Of a stretch of 64,000 nt of DNA, positions 26,101-39,435 are shown in pieces. The stretch is from Siphlonurus alternatus. Lineage: Eukaryota > Arthropoda > Insecta > Ephemeroptera > Siphlonuridae. The stretch spans positions 38,172,979-38,236,978 of the forward strand of contig OX463780.1 of assembly GCA_949825025.1 (NCBI GenBank). The letters are read 5' to 3'. The translations under genes and the position numbers were made by a program. Within the stretch, counting starts at the first letter, position 1. Every line of letters starts with the position of its first letter. The notes under the pieces are model-generated. The model was not told the origin of the DNA. It saw only the letters and a list, made by a program, of their open reading frames with translations, and did not search any database.

Positions 26101-27867
26101 TTAATTTAATACATAAGACATAGAATCATAATGAATAAACAAACAATAATTTATTAATTCATTTTAACTCTTAAATATCGATTAAGAGAACTAACAGAGA
26201 AGGTCAAAGAGAAGGTGTAAGAGAAAGTAATTTTTTTCTATAATATAATTATATATACATAAAAACATAAATAATATTTATGAACCAATAATGTATAATA
26301 TTATTTTTCAAATTTTAATTTTGAAATGAATGAAAATTACGAGATCAAATTACATAATTATAAACAATCAACATTTTCTGGAAAGTACATTGATTTAGTT
26401 ACACATTAAGTGTTGTTGATGTCATGCTGCATGCATCATACAATTTTAATGGTTGATCTATAATTTAGTGCGTAAAATCTAATTATTGCAAGTTAGAAAA
26501 TAAAGGAGGTGATTTATGAAGGAAAAGACGAGAAGAAGTTATCCAGAGAGATCCCATGCAGATTTCTCGCTAACCGCGACGTTTATATGGTGTCATTGAG
26601 TTAATTAATTAGACTGACACTAACCGCGGTTAGTCATCCTCGTCTAGACAATTACAATTAGACATCGCGTTCGTGAAATCATGCATCACTTCCAACAAAA
26701 TATTTTCCTACACAAAATTATGTTGAATTTTTGTTCAGCGCTGGAGGATATAATTATTTTATATCACAGAATATCAGATTTTTTTGTTTAGTTATAACGT
26801 ATCAATATTATAGTGTTAGAGAACTGCCTCCAATTTCTAAAACCCAGTCGTCTTGGTGACAACAAAGGGTTAATTTACTTTATTATGCGTCAGGCGCGGA
26901 TCTAGAGGGGAGGGGGGATTTTTTTTTTTTTAACATTGACCTTTTGGAGGCAGATCCCTTCTTTCCCCCCACCCCCCATTTTTTTTTTTTTTTTTCGATC
27001 CGCGCCTGTTATATATTGCATGCATGAGGCACGGCATAGGATAATTATATATGTCATTATTACAAGGGAAAATGTAATTAATGACATTGAATTTCATAAT
27101 TCAGGATAGGTTCTATTTCAAGCTCACACAACACAACAAAATCTTAGGATTTAAAGCAATATGAAAGTCTCATAACATAATCTCATGTCAGATTCAAAAG
27201 GCTGCGTATTTAAAAGCTTCCCGCACAATTTGTAGACATGCAACCAGTCGCAACCAGTTGAGCATGTAGTATAAGCGGTTTGCATCATCTATATAGGTGC
27301 CAGCGAGAAATTAAATGAACTTGTGCTTATTTAAATAATATTTTTGTTATAGAAAATTCGTTAATTGTTAATTAACCTATTTAATATACATTTGAATTTT
27401 TTATTTGCATTCAAAAAAGGAAAAAAAAATAAATTTATAAATAAACAGTCCATATACACAGGTTGCAGAAATTTGGTTCACATAATAGCATAACATAATG
27501 TCCCTGCATAGTGTGTAATTCTTACAACAAGAAGGGGCAAATATTTTTTCATTCAGATAGTAGTTCACTTCAAACGAATATATGGCATTGCCAAACAGCT
27601 AGCTTTTATAATATTTTCAATATATTTCTAAATATTTTGTGTCCCTGCCCGCATAGTAGTATCATTACTTCTTACTATATGCGGTAGTATTGAGTGTCGG
27701 CAGGCTAAAGTGTGCAAACTTATTATATTTTAGACAGAGGAAGGCAGCAGGTTTTCCTTGCATGCGGTCGACCGATATTTTTACGATAAGCACTAAAGGT
27801 GGTCAGCGTACATTATTTTCCCCGCTGTCAAATAATATGTTTCTCCTGTTGTTATTTCTACTTTCTC

Positions 27868-27961
<94 letters not shown>

Positions 27962-28986
27962 ATCAATACTGTACTTTCAAGTAAATGGTTGGTCAAGTTG
28001 AAATTTGTGTATATATAGTGTTGTCATGACAACGTGATGTTTACGACCATTATCTCTTCAAATATTCATTAATAATTAATAAAAATTTGTAGTGCATGGT
28101 ACCATTACTAATTTAAATGCGTATATTAGAAAGGATACTTTTAATATAGAATACGTTTCATGATTTGAACATTTTTTTAATCATATTTTTAATCATATTT
28201 TTTTAAATATAAATTCAGTGTTAAAATAATTATTAATAAAATACGCGTATATTATATAGTAAAAATATTATAGTCTTTATCCTGCTTGACAGTTGATATA
28301 ACCTCTTTGATCTCTTGAACTTAAGGGGCATAATTGATGGCATTCACCAACCGTATTTGGCCAAACTTAAGTGTAACTAGCTTGGCGTTTTCCCATAGCT
28401 AGTAATATTTTGTAAGTGCCTTTACTTCACGTTTCCATAAACAAAAATCCATCTCTTTCATAATATAAATTTACCCTCCTATTAAAAATAGGAATTAAAA
28501 AAATTGTTACGAGAAAACACAATTAATTAAATATTCTAAAATAATAAAAATATATATTATATACTAAAAATTGGCCTGGCATATGCTGATTCAAATCAGC
28601 AGAAAAATACCAATATTGTCACTTTAACGGTTAAAATAATTAAAAGCGTTTTTGCACATGATTAGTTTTGAGCTAGACTTTTTATTAATATATCAACGAC
28701 GTTTTCAGGATTTTGAAAAAAGTAAAGGATAATATTTAAAAATTTACTGCTGCTGTAACATAAAAAAACTTTTTAATGCAACGTTGTATTAGAAATTAGA
28801 AGACAATTTATTGATTGTGTTAATTGCCACGCCTCCTTTTCCTAAGTCTGCTCCAAGGTTAATTACTTAATTATTTTAGGTCAAGTCTGAAAGATTTACC
28901 TGCCAAGTTCCATAGCCCACGATTGGCATTTTCCCTCCTCCTGGTAGCTCCAGGTACTTCATCTCGACAACTGACGAGGAGCTCAT
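20622..28986 (-). CDS. Aldo-keto reductase (AKR1-like)
   Basis: Eight exons: 28900-28986, 24167-24334, 23852-24052, 23146-23262, 22608-22738, 22134-22293, 21760-21857 and 20622-20652. All have GT-AG borders; the sum is 993 nt, 330 residues, typical for the family. The start is ATG at 28986; exon 1 ends in the family motif MPIVGYGTWQ. The catalytic tetrad is complete: Asp51 and Tyr56 (YRHIDTAYVYENE), Lys85 (LFIVTK) and His118 (DLYLIHTPFG). Cofactor-site motifs are GISNFN (about 167-172) and IPKS (about 274-277). The last exon encodes only GIKNHPEFPF, the usual C-terminal tail. The enzyme should reduce aldehydes or ketones with NADPH in the cytosol; substrate is not predictable. Intron 1 is 4.6 kb and holds a 5S-derived SINE and a (TA)n tract. 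A (CT)n tract lies about 14 nt past the exon 4 donor. Confidence 0.93.
20995..21713. mobile_element. Inverted-repeat element in AKR intron 7
   Basis: The termini CACTCCTCGCCTCTGAAAAG and its complement extend with small differences to CTGCAG (about 33 bp). Related ends occur near 25795-25880, 42770-42830 and 61690. The palindromic element at 21355-21675 sits inside it. The exact target duplication is unclear. No coding frame. Confidence 0.65.
21355..21675. mobile_element. Palindromic element, copy 2
   Basis: It has the same arms as the 5078-5450 element (ggatcagctggccca, aaaacgagctagttttcgag and complements) with a shortened centre. The right side keeps TTAA; the left side has diverged. Confidence 0.75.
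23057..23131. repeat. (GA)n microsatellite beside a splice donor
   Basis: About 75 bp of GA on the plus strand, which is (CT)n in the reductase pre-mRNA. It begins about 14 nt after the exon 4 donor (23145). Pyrimidine tracts bind splicing repressors such as PTB, so length changes might affect this exon; that is inference. Confidence 0.9.
25171..25490 (+). mobile_element. 5S-rRNA-derived SINE (SINE3 type)
   Basis: About 25190-25262 matches the internal part of eukaryotic 5S rRNA: a segment close to ATCACCGAAGTCAAGC, then cgtcgagcgtggttagcacttggatggatgacc, which covers the internal promoter region. A non-rRNA body and a poly(A)-like tail (about 25480) follow. It is a 5S-headed retroposon rather than a 5S gene. 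A second copy is on the minus strand at 58695-58868. Confidence 0.75.
26891..27008. mobile_element. CAGGCGCGGATCC miniature element, copy
   Basis: The ends are CAGGCGCGGATCTAGAGG and GATCCGCGCCTG, with a purine/pyrimidine-rich interior. It belongs to the same family as 29278-29457. The flanking octamers TTATGCGT and TTATATAT match only in part. Confidence 0.7.
27870..27960. repeat. (TA)n microsatellite in AKR intron 1
   Basis: About 85 bp of pure TA dinucleotide. The Tyr/Ile reading frames here are translations of the repeat. Confidence 0.95.
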
Positions 28987-31425
28987 TTCTGTCACTTGTA
29001 ATGGTGATGTAGGCTCGCGACGAGGCTCTCTGAGTGTGACGGCGGCTGGCTGGGGAGAGTCTCGCCCAAGGAGGATAGATATGTATTCTCCTTGGTCTCG
29101 CCGCTACACATTCCCGTAGTCCCGCCAGCAACCAGCGTGTAGCCGTGACCTTGTGGTGTGCGCTCACGCAAGTCGCCGAAGTCGTTCTCCAAAATGGTGC
29201 TTCACGCCATCTAGTGCTTATCACCACAACTCTTGTTGCAAGCTCGAATAATTAATAAATTAACAACTATTAATGTTCAGGCGCGGATCCAAGGGGGGGG
29301 GGGGCGATGGGGGCGATCGCCCCTCCCAAAAGGTCCCAAAATACATTGAAGGTGTTACCACGTACCCCCCACCCGTCGCCCCACCCTCCCACCCCAAATT
29401 TGACATTGCGGGATAGGGCACCGCCCCCTCCAAAGCCGCGCGCTGGATCCGCACCTGTTAATGTTAAAATTAACTTTACAGCAGAGGGGATTTGCTAAAT
29501 ACTATTATAAATAGGAACATCGGAATATAAATTAAGATTAATTAAATCTCATTCAATTCCTTACAAATAATTTTGGTGCCTTCTGCTCATATATGATACA
29601 ATAAGCCTTCTGCTTATAATGTGTATATTATACCTTCACTTAATCGTTAATTTTACCTTCAACCCCCTAAAAATATACAAACAAAAATAATAAATGCAAT
29701 CATTATCAAAGATTCTTTCAATGTGCTGGTCCATGATACACGGTGCTGGTCCATATATATGGGCCTGGTGCTCATGTCTTCTCTGATCCGACGCAAGTGC
29801 CATGGTGCCATGCACACTGATTGCACGACTGCATGGACGATAATGGTGTAGTGTGAAAAATCATCCGATCGAGTCATAATATATATGAAATTAATTAAGG
29901 GTCGACTCAAAAGGAGGATAATTAAGAAGTATAACATTATCTCCCAATGCATTTAATTATTTATATGCCATATATCATATATATATAACTCGAACAAAAA
30001 AGTTTCATTATTTTTGATAACACCACGAACGGCCGCATGCAGGTGGCCACTTGCAACACGTACCCCAAGCGGAAGGGATTTAAATCTGGTTGCAGCTGTG
30101 ACTGCAGCTTGATGGTCAATCTTACATCTGCGGGGCTAGCAGACATGCAGGATATATGCGGTCACTGCAGTACGTACCACAAATTAATGCAGCTATAGCT
30201 ACATTATATCGTATTAAGATCTTTTAATACTGAATATTTTATTAGTTCTTTATTTCATAATAATAATTAATTCATTTAAAATTATCAAAGAGGTGTCATA
30301 AATGCAACTTGCATTTGAATGTAACCATGTTAACATGCATCTGATTGTAATTTTAGAATTTTAATTTATTTCCCCCAGTAAATTAAACAGCAAATAGTCT
30401 TATAACATATACATATAACGCTGTAAATAAAGTGTACAATGTAACGTAAGATAATTACGTATGCAAATATAGAAAAGTATACTTCGGAAAAAAATCTGGA
30501 AAATCATGATAGTCGCTCGTGGTAAGTATAAAAGTTATACATGCCTAGCATTGTAAATTATAATGCAAGTATTAAATATATAATAGAGTTAATGATATAA
30601 AATGAATTAGCATAAATATACATATATAATAATTATATATACGAGCTTTGTACTTTACAGTACCGTGTATTTATTATACACAGCACGTTATATGCAGAGA
30701 GAGTCACAATTCGTGGACGTTCCATTTTTGGCCATGGATTTTGCAAATGAATGGTTGTTTGTTGCGCTTTGAAACTTTGTACCTTGATAGCTGAGATACC
30801 TTGGTTTATGATTCTGCATGGTATTATAGTGAATTTTTAAATATTTTAATTTTTTTTCAACTCTTCAGGCGGTCTCAAACCCAAAAATTGGATTTCTATT
30901 ATGGAATTTCCATGTTAAATTAAAGTCATACAAAAATTTTATTCAATGTGCACCAAATTTTTATTTTATGGGGCAAATTGCCATTCTGAATCCATTGGTG
31001 CTAATTTAAAATTAAGCAAAACAACCAGCGTCTTCATTAAAAAAATATGGTCTCCAAAACATCAAATAATAAATTAAGCTTCTTTCTGATATTGTCATTC
31101 AATCAGGCTTTAATTTTTACCCCAAGATCAGCGTTTGATTTTTTTTTTTTTTTTTAATTGGTTCGACATTTTACATTAAGGATTTTGACAGAGTAGAAAA
31201 ATTCATCACTTACATTGACACTATAATATACAGTTATATACTCTGTTTAATATATATATTACATTGACACTAAATGCATCAAATCCATAGGTCTGACATG
31301 TGTATTGTATGGAAATAGCGAGAGTTGACAAAATCGAAAATCACGTACGCATGACACAGCTGCAGAGGAAACTAAGACACCACCACATCCTTGCAAGCCG
31401 CGTCCAGCAGGCCCCTTGTCTCAGT
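28987..31425. other. Divergent intergenic region, AKR to PPO-A
   Basis: Upstream DNA of both the reductase (minus) and PPO-A (plus). It contains the hAT-type miniature element at 29278-29457. I see no further gene; the 97-118-codon frames here have no recognisable content except the reductase first exon. Confidence 0.6.
29278..29457. mobile_element. hAT-type miniature element
   Basis: 180 bp starting CAGGCGCGGATCCAAGG and ending GGATCCGCACCTG. It is flanked by a perfect 8-bp duplication TTAATGTT (29270-29277 and 29458-29465). Relatives lie at 13318-13389 and 26891-27008, and perhaps near 60728. Confidence 0.88.
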
Positions 31426-31433
31426 ATATAAAG
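31426..31433 (+). promoter_or_regulatory. TATA box of PPO-A
   Basis: TATATAAA, 79 bp before the ATG. A TCACT initiator-like sequence follows about 28 bp downstream (about 31454). Confidence 0.7.
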
Positions 31434-31504
31434 TGGACTGTTCTTCGAGGTCCTCACTCTCTCCAGTCCTCGAGACTCCAGCAGAACTTGCCACAACAGC
31501 AACC

Positions 31505-32868
31505 ATGGCACAGCGTGGAACAGCCTCAGCCCAAGAGCAGGCGCTCGCCATGTTAGAGCGAACCACCGAGCCTGTCTTCATCCCCAAGGGAGATAGGAAC
31601 GTCGTGTTTGATGTCCCGAATGAGTACCTGGTGAGTGGAAAAACATGTTATATTTAATCTCTTTTATATTTTTACAAAGTTTTATGTTCTCTCTGAAGTA
31701 CACTCTTCTTTTAAAAAAAATAATTGTTGCATTTTTCACTGACAATGATAACATGATAAAACTCGCTGCGCATTTTATATGCATATATGTTATAGAATTC
31801 AAATTCGAACCTAAAAGCATTATAGGGGAAACAGATCCTCAATTAAAAATTAATTTAACTACTTCGAAAAAATATTTATAACATGCAACATAAATCATAA
31901 TTCATCATTGTTTAGTGCTTTCCGATTGTACAACAATATACTACAGTGCCTCAGAAGATCATAATTCATAATACAATCACAAACATATATATTAAAAAAA
32001 TATTATACATATGCAAGATTTAGAATTAATTTGCATTAAATATGAAGGTTTTGTTACTGTGCTTATTCTACAGACCTTAATACGAGCTTTTGCCGAACAG
32101 TACTTTACGGAGAGTTATAGATCATTTTTAGTTCTCTATTTCTGCACACTGAGCTTTCTGGTCACTGAATCACTTGTTGCTCTCCTGCAGGCCGAACGCT
32201 ACCGTCCCCAGGCCACAGCTCTGAAGACCCGGTTCAGCGTGGGTGATACGACCAAGGTGGCAGTGCGACAAGTGGCAGTGCCAGACATTAGCGCCCTCGA
32301 GGCGTTCCCGCGCAGAGCAAACTTCTCGCTCTTCATCCCCTACCATCGCCGCCTGGCCACCCAGCTCATCAACATCTTCATGGGTGAGAGGAGTCGCTGA
32401 CTTTGCACCAAGGCTGCAGATACGATATAATATAGATGATAAGATGATCGTGTTTCGATCAGCTCTTTGTCTAAAAATAATTATTTCTTAAATACCCAAG
32501 CCAATTGCAAGCCCAGAAATACGATTAGTGGAGTAGCCTATAAATAAAAACTTTGGGTGAATTCTTGTCATTGGTACGCCCCTCTTCCGTAAGAAGATTT
32601 TGAGGGAATGGATGACCCACCTATAGCCTTATCGTGACCAAATTTCAAGGAGAGTGTTGTGACATTATAAAATCTTTGGTTGATGCAAAACTCCAAAGGC
32701 TCAAAATTATTTGCTTTATGAAATACGAACATTTCGTAATGCAAGAGCAAAATTAAACCTTATACCAACGTTAAAAATGCTTTTAAATTTGTATATTTTA
32801 TGAATAATTTTACAATATTAATAAAAAAAATATGCAAAATATTTAGTTCTTGAACGATAAATTCATTA

Positions 32869-32939
<71 letters not shown>

Positions 32940-35900
32940 CTCTAAATTTTTTGACAAAATATCAAATAAACTATTTGCAGACGACTTCAATTAAAACATT
33001 TTTCTTCCAAATTCAATGTAATATGAGATAAACTATAATAAAAGTAGAATATTGTGAACTATCGTGCGAAATGTCATGGCAAATTTGCAAATAAATTTGA
33101 ATTCAGTTTGTACTCTAAATAATTGTACATTTTACTTCATCAAATATAAACCTCAGAGTTTTTTTTTTTTTTTTTTGTTTTCCATGCAGGAATGCGCACG
33201 GTGGAGGACTTTTTCTCGATGGCTGCGTACTGTCGCGACCGCCTGAATCCTTATCTCTTCGTGTACGCCTTCTCCGTGGCTTTGCTGCACCGTCCGGACA
33301 CTCGCAGTGTACAGCTTCCACCACTGTCCGAGATCTTTCCGGACAAGTACGTTGACGGAGCCGTGTTCGCCCGAGCCCGCGAGCAAGCGAACATCCTGGA
33401 TGAGGGTACACGTGTGAGTATTGAGATTGAAATTGACAAATTTAAAAGGATTGAAATACTTAGCGTAATAAAATTTAAAACATTACAAAATGATATTGCA
33501 TTTATATATTTTACTTCTTAATGAATAACTCAATAACTTACACTTTTAATGTGATTAATATGATTATGCAGAATACTTGTAAATAAAGTTTTAATAAATT
33601 ATGATCTAATAATTCTGTTATTAATATTTATATTCTTTTGTTTATCCTGAAAATAAAATACTGGTGAGAGTAAATTGACCTTCGGATGAAAACAACGTTG
33701 TCTGTACAATTCGTCACATTGTCACCCAGGTACCGATCGAGATCCCGCAAGACTACACGGCGTCTGACCGCGAGCTCGAGCACCGCGTGGCTTACTTCCG
33801 CGAGGACCTGGGCATCAACCTGCACCACTGGCACTGGCACCTCGTCTACCCGTTCGACGGGCCGCGTGAGATCGCCAACAAGGACCGCCGTGGAGAGCTC
33901 TTCTACTACATGCACCAACAGATCATTGCACGGTAATTAAATGGAATACCTACATAATAATGTGTAACTATCCAGGCTAGCAAAACATAATTATAACACG
34001 AAATGTGGCATAAAAATCAGGTGAAAGGAAAAAAAGAAGCTCCAAACTAATGTTTTACCATCACAGTTACGACTTGGAGCGTATTAGCAACAGACTGCCT
34101 CGCGTGGAGCGTCTGACCAACTTGTTTGCGCCGATCGAGGAGGCTTACTTCCCCAAGCTGGACAGCCTGGTGGCTAGTCGTGTGTGGGCTGCGCGTCACT
34201 CGGGGGCCACACTCAAGGTAAGTCGTTCTCTCCCTCGTCACAATTGTGTCACGTGCTGATGAGCTTATTCCTAGGACGTGGACCGTGAGGTGGACCAGCT
34301 CAAGTTTGACCTGCAGGACCTAGTGCGCTGGAGGGACCGAATCTTCGAGGCTATCCACAAAGGACGCGTCGAGCTGGTGAGTAAAGAGCTGTACAATCTA
34401 GGATTGTAAATTATTAAGCTTCTTTAGTAGTTATTTTTATTGTTTTTTAGATTTGTTAAAACTCTTAATAATAATTGTGTGTTTGGTTTGGATCGAAAAC
34501 TATATAAAAATAAAGAAGATTAACATTATTACCAATTTGAATGCAAAAGACAAGAGCACACAAAATGCGCATGTTCACCCAAACATCAGACATTTTATCA
34601 ATATCTAAATGTGTAGTAAAATATCTAAAATATACCTCGTAATAAGAGCGTGAAATAATAATGTTTAAATAACACACTCGATCAACAAATTCACATGAAA
34701 TTGAATAAAATCATTCACAACGAACAGCGATAGAAGTTTGCACACAAAATTTGAACTGAAAAAAAAATTTAATTATATAAAATATATTACTTATTATAAT
34801 ATATATATATATATATATTAATAATACATACAATTATGTATAAAAAACATAAGGAGCATTATGTGCTAAATATATTTTAATTGTATAATTAAATGATTTA
34901 GAAACCTTCATCAAATTTCAATTTCTGTGATTAATTTTTTCTCGTTATTGTTTTTCATCTTCAGCCCGACGGCACAACTCAGCGCTTGGACGAGACTCGC
35001 GGTATTGACATTCTTGGTAACATCATCGAGGCGTCCATTCTAACACCGAACAGCCAACTGTACGGAGACATGCACAACTTTGGTCACGTGGCCATCGCCC
35101 TGTGTCACGACCCTGACCAGCGCCATCTTGAAACGTTCGGAGTGATGGGAGACGCAGCCACCGCCATGCGAGACCCAGTCTTCTATCGCTGGCATGCATT
35201 CGTCAATGATATCTTCATTGAGCACAAGAACACGCTGCCTCGATACACGCGAGCTCAGGTAAGACCTTAATCTTTTCTTCATTCTGTAAGGTCATTGACC
35301 TCGTGTACTGACATTTATTTGTCTATAGTTGGAGTACCAGGGCGTCCGTGTGGCCTCAGTGGAGCTGTTGACTCAAAACGCCGAGCGCAACACCATCCAG
35401 ACGTTCTGGCAGAAGAACGACGTAGACCTGAGTCGCGGCATGGACTTCGCGCCTCGCGGCGGCGTGTTCGCTCGCTTCACGCACTTGCAGCACGCACCAT
35501 TCCAGTACCGCATCAACGTAAGTGAACGTGTCATATTATTGAAACCTTTGTTCTAACATCATTCTGTGTCAGGTTGAGAACAACACCAAGGGCGCTCTCA
35601 CAGGCACGGTGCGCATCTTCCTCGCTCCCAAGTTTGACGAGCGTGGTCAGCCCTGGCAGCTGGTCGACCAGAAGAATCTCTTCATTGAGCTGGACCGTTT
35701 CGTCATAACACGTGAGTGCTTCGCATTTTGTAATTTTTAAACAATTAATATATTATGTCACTAGAGTTACTGCATATATAGTGCATAATATATAATTATG
35801 TATACCTTGGTTACTTAAAAGTTTAACACAATTTTGTATCTAAAAAAATATGTATTATGTAAATTTATAATGAAGAAAAAGAAATGTATATGAAGTTAAC

Positions 35901-36785
35901 TAAAAATTCAGAATAAAGCCAATTATTATCAGCTAGCAAGGTTTCAATCATGCATAAAATTGATATAATAATGACGAATCCAAGTCATGAAACATATGAT
36001 TCGAGTTATATATTTTTAATTGTTATTTTAAAAACAATGGAACAATCTTTCCTGGGACTTTCAGTGAAGAACAATCCAAAGGTGACGACCATTACTCGTA
36101 ATTCGACCCAATCGACGGTGACGATTCCATTCGAGCGCACATTCCGAGACTTGGAGACAAACCGTCCGGCTGCGGGCACTGATGCACTCAGCCAGTTCAA
36201 CTTCTGCGGGTGTGGATGGCCCCAGCACATGCTCGTGCCCAAGGGGAACGCAGAGGGACTGCCCTGCCAGCTCTTCGTCATGGTCTCCAACTTCAATGAC
36301 GATAGGGTAGGGGTATGAAGAGATTTAATGTAATGATATGAATTAATTGGAAGCCTCGCGATGATATATACTCAGAAGTTGCTTAAGATCTTGTATGTAT
36401 TACAATCTTATTTGAGATAGTTACATTAATCAAATTTACAAAAAATTAGCGAAAATTAGTTATTGCATGAAATATGTTATAATTATGGATCTGCAAATTA
36501 CGGAAAAAACGTGAGCCCTTTTTCATCATTTAACTGGTATGGTTTACACAGGTGGACCAGGCTCGTGGAGCTGCTGCGTGCAACGATTCCGCGTCTTACT
36601 GCGGGATACGTGATCAGCTGTACCCGGACAAGCGGTCCATGGGCTACCCCTTCGACCGTCTACCTGCCGGGAACGTGGTCACACTGAACCAGTTCCTCAC
36701 GCCCAACATGTTCGTCTCAGACGTCAACATTCGCTTCACCAACCGCGTGCAGCAACAACAAAACTCCAACAATCTCGCTGGCTAG
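31505..36785 (+). CDS. PPO: Prophenoloxidase A
   Basis: Eleven exons: 31505-31630, 32191-32383, 33190-33413, 33730-33932, 34067-34217, 34275-34376, 34965-35258, 35329-35517, 35573-35711, 36065-36306 and 36552-36785 (2097 nt, 698 residues). It is the zymogen of the copper enzyme that oxidizes mono- and diphenols to quinones for melanization and cuticle hardening. The activation site is Arg56-Phe57 (KTRF). Copper A is bound by His214, His218 ([10 protein letters not shown]) and His243 (YYMHQQ). Copper B is bound by His370, His374 (MHNFGH) and His410 (FYRWHAF). Asn371 and Glu389 match residues linked to phenol deprotonation. The C-terminus has [18 protein letters not shown] and ACND..YCG cysteines, a PPO rather than haemocyanin pattern. 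There is no signal peptide, as usual for PPO, which is released by cell lysis. Intron 2 holds a (TA)n tract. Confidence 0.96.
32873..32937. repeat. (TA)n microsatellite in PPO-A intron 2
   Basis: About 65 bp of TA dinucleotide, absent from the matching introns of PPO-B and PPO-C. Confidence 0.95.
35289..35301 (+). promoter_or_regulatory. Candidate ecdysone-response element, PPO-A intron 7
   Basis: AGGTCATTGACCT is a perfect inverted repeat of the nuclear-receptor half site with one spacer base, the layout of the palindromic (IR1) ecdysone-receptor/USP element. It lies in a short (70-bp) intron, within a 25-bp block shared with PPO-C. Confidence 0.55.
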
Positions 36786-37440
36786 AGAAGAGGCAGTACA
36801 TTAGAATTCAAAGCTAGTAAGCATTGTGGACGTAAAAAGAAATATGCAAATTATAATATTACTAATTATTATAGTAATTATATCACTTTTTACATATATT
36901 ATTTCACATCTTTATTAATTAATTGCGTATTTTGTGTGCAACTTGTGAGGCTTCTTTTTTATTGTTTTGCTTTTTAATCACTTTCATGTTAGCTTTAACA
37001 GCTGTGTTAAGATTTACACAAGTATTGAGTGTGCTTAATTTGAGATTCTTATGACAATGTTAAATTACCATTAATCTCATTTTCGTAATCTTCCTATCTA
37101 ATGTCTGTTCTGCTGTAGAACTTCATTGTAGACTTTTTGACGCCCTTCTCTATGCTTACATACTATATTAATTAGTTTGTTAAAAAAATACTAGATTTCG
37201 TGTTTTTGCAGCGTAAATTATTTGGAAGTTTTGTTAATGAAGTTAAGATAAACACCATTTACTTCTTTGATAACTTTATTAAAATGAGTGATCTTCAGGT
37301 GAAGATAAGCGCTGTTAATTGTTTTAAACAAATTTTTATTTATTTTTACGTTCTGTACGTTGACGACCATGGCAAGTTTGAGGTTTTTGATTTATTTAAT
37401 TCAATTTTTTTTTTCTGTTTTTAATTTATGTTCTTCTATC

Positions 37441-37446
37441 AATAAA
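37441..37446 (+). terminator. Candidate poly(A) signal of PPO-A
   Basis: AATAAA in the downstream region; the first clear canonical hexamer I noted on this strand after the stop codon. The transcript end itself is not visible. Confidence 0.35.
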
Positions 37447-37789
37447 AATGACTACGAAAATATTTAAACACTTCAATTATTTTAATTTTTAATACAACCT
37501 AGATGTCAGCATTTTTATTTTATTTTTTTAATTTAACTAATAAATCAGGTACCATGTAAAAAGTTTGCTTAAAAAAAAGGATTAAAATGAAGATTTAAAA
37601 TTCAATATACACAACTTCTTGACTTCTGATTTTACTTAATACTATTAATACTATTACTATAATATATATTATATAATATACATAGTGCATTATTCTCACA
37701 TGTTTTGTTTTTTAATTGGAATTTATATAACATCAGTTTAATGTTTAATTTCAATATTTTCATAGGTCCTCTATATAAGCACAATTTAA

Positions 37790-38107
37790 AGGCATACAGG
37801 CCTCAAAATACAAATTAGACAGGCACCAAGTGGGTTTAGAGTATATAATCAACATTCGCATCATTTTTTTCCACGCGTGATGCATCCGTGTGAAGTCGCA
37901 GTTCAAAGTAAGAAATTTAGTCCTTGATGACGTCACAACTCAATGCTAATCGGTGCTAGCTGTGAGTTGTGACGTCAGCAAGGACTTTCTTTACAGCGCG
38001 ACTTCGCACAGACGCACCGCGCACAGGTAAAAATAATACGAATGTTGATTATAAACTTGAGCAACACTTAATGTCTGTCTAATTTGTAATTTGAGGCCTG
38101 TATACCT
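37790..38107. mobile_element. Palindromic TTAA element (AGGCATACAGGCC), copy 1
   Basis: The ends AGGCATACAGGCCTCAAA and near-complement are flanked by TTAA at 37786-37789 and 38108-38111. Inner inverted blocks include tgacgtcacaactca. A second copy is at 52068-52405. Confidence 0.8.
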
Positions 38108-39435
38108 TTAAACTATATAATTATAAATATTATTATACAGTATATAATTTCTAACAACTATACAGCTGATAATATTTCACCAGCTGTATAGTGATTGGAA
38201 TGTAATGCATGCATGCCATGGGTATTATAGTACATAATTACATATACTACATATATGCAAAATTCATTATTCGAAATATTTGAAGAGTTGTATTTTTTTT
38301 TATGTTTATATATAATATTTCCAAAAAAATAAAAATATACAAGCGCTTAGATATTTCCAAATAAAGAATGAATTTTATATAATATATTTTTGAAATTTAT
38401 GTATGTGTGTATCATATATATATAATACGTATATACACATCCGTGTACATATCATCGTACAATATAAAGTAGGTAAATTGTTTTTACAAGAAAAAATAAA
38501 GGACATACAAGATACATGATTATTTAAATTTTAAATAAAATATTATGATAAAAAAGAAATTTGTGACATCATGATTTTTTCCATTTTTTAAGGACATTTT
38601 AAATATCACATTTTAAAATACAAAATATGTTTTTGATAAATTGATATTATTAGTTATTTATTCCACATGCATGTTTGTAAATTACAAGAAATCTTATAAA
38701 TATGTAAAATAAATAAAAAATAATTCTTTTTTTGCTGCTCTAAAACTTTTAGAGTCTCGTCAATTTTTGACACCCTGATTTTAAAGGGATCCTTAAAATC
38801 CTAGAAGCAATCTGGTCCACGAAGAGCCAGGAAGTTAATATTAATATCACTAGTGTGACTAGTACCCTAAAATAGTGTTTAGTTAAAAAAAAAAAAAATC
38901 ACGAAGCATTAGTTTCTAATGCGTCACTGACAATGGGTCGTAATTTCAGTTGCATTAATTGTTGCGTTGCATGACATTGTATGGCTCTTTTTTAATTTTC
39001 AAGTCCATTTTAGTTCAAAAGGTAAAATTATATTAAACAGCTGCTCGTTCACTTTGATTTAAGGACCTTTTGAAATTTAATCTCAGCAATGAATGCACAA
39101 ATTCATTCTCAAACTCGTAAATTTACATTTTTTTTAATGGATTGCAAAATAATGATTTTGACCTTTTAATATATATATTATGTAGAATTTATAATGCTAT
39201 ATTTGCAATTATATTTGACATTTATGTGATAATATGCCTCTTATCTGGTGCTGAGGGTTACTTTCTTCAAATAATAATATTCTTTTTCTTTTTATATAAT
39301 TTGTTTTATTGTTTAGCAAAGTATGTAAGTACTTTTATTTTTATTAATATAAATCATGAACTTTAAAATATAGCCTGGTCGTCATAAGTAATTCATAAAC
39401 ATAATACATAACCTGGCATATTATGTCAGAGCTAT

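Larger units (their letters stand above)
36786..39435. other. Convergent 3' region between PPO-A and PPO-B
   Basis: PPO-A 3' untranslated region, with AATAAA at 37441-37446 about 655 bp after the stop, followed by AT-rich DNA. It contains a TTAA-flanked palindromic element (37790-38107) and a degraded SINE tail (about 38800-38880). No gene is seen. Confidence 0.6.

Noticed and set aside
28871..29227. A 118-codon frame as a separate gene
   Set aside because: It is a shadow frame; the reductase first exon (28900-28986) lies here in another frame.
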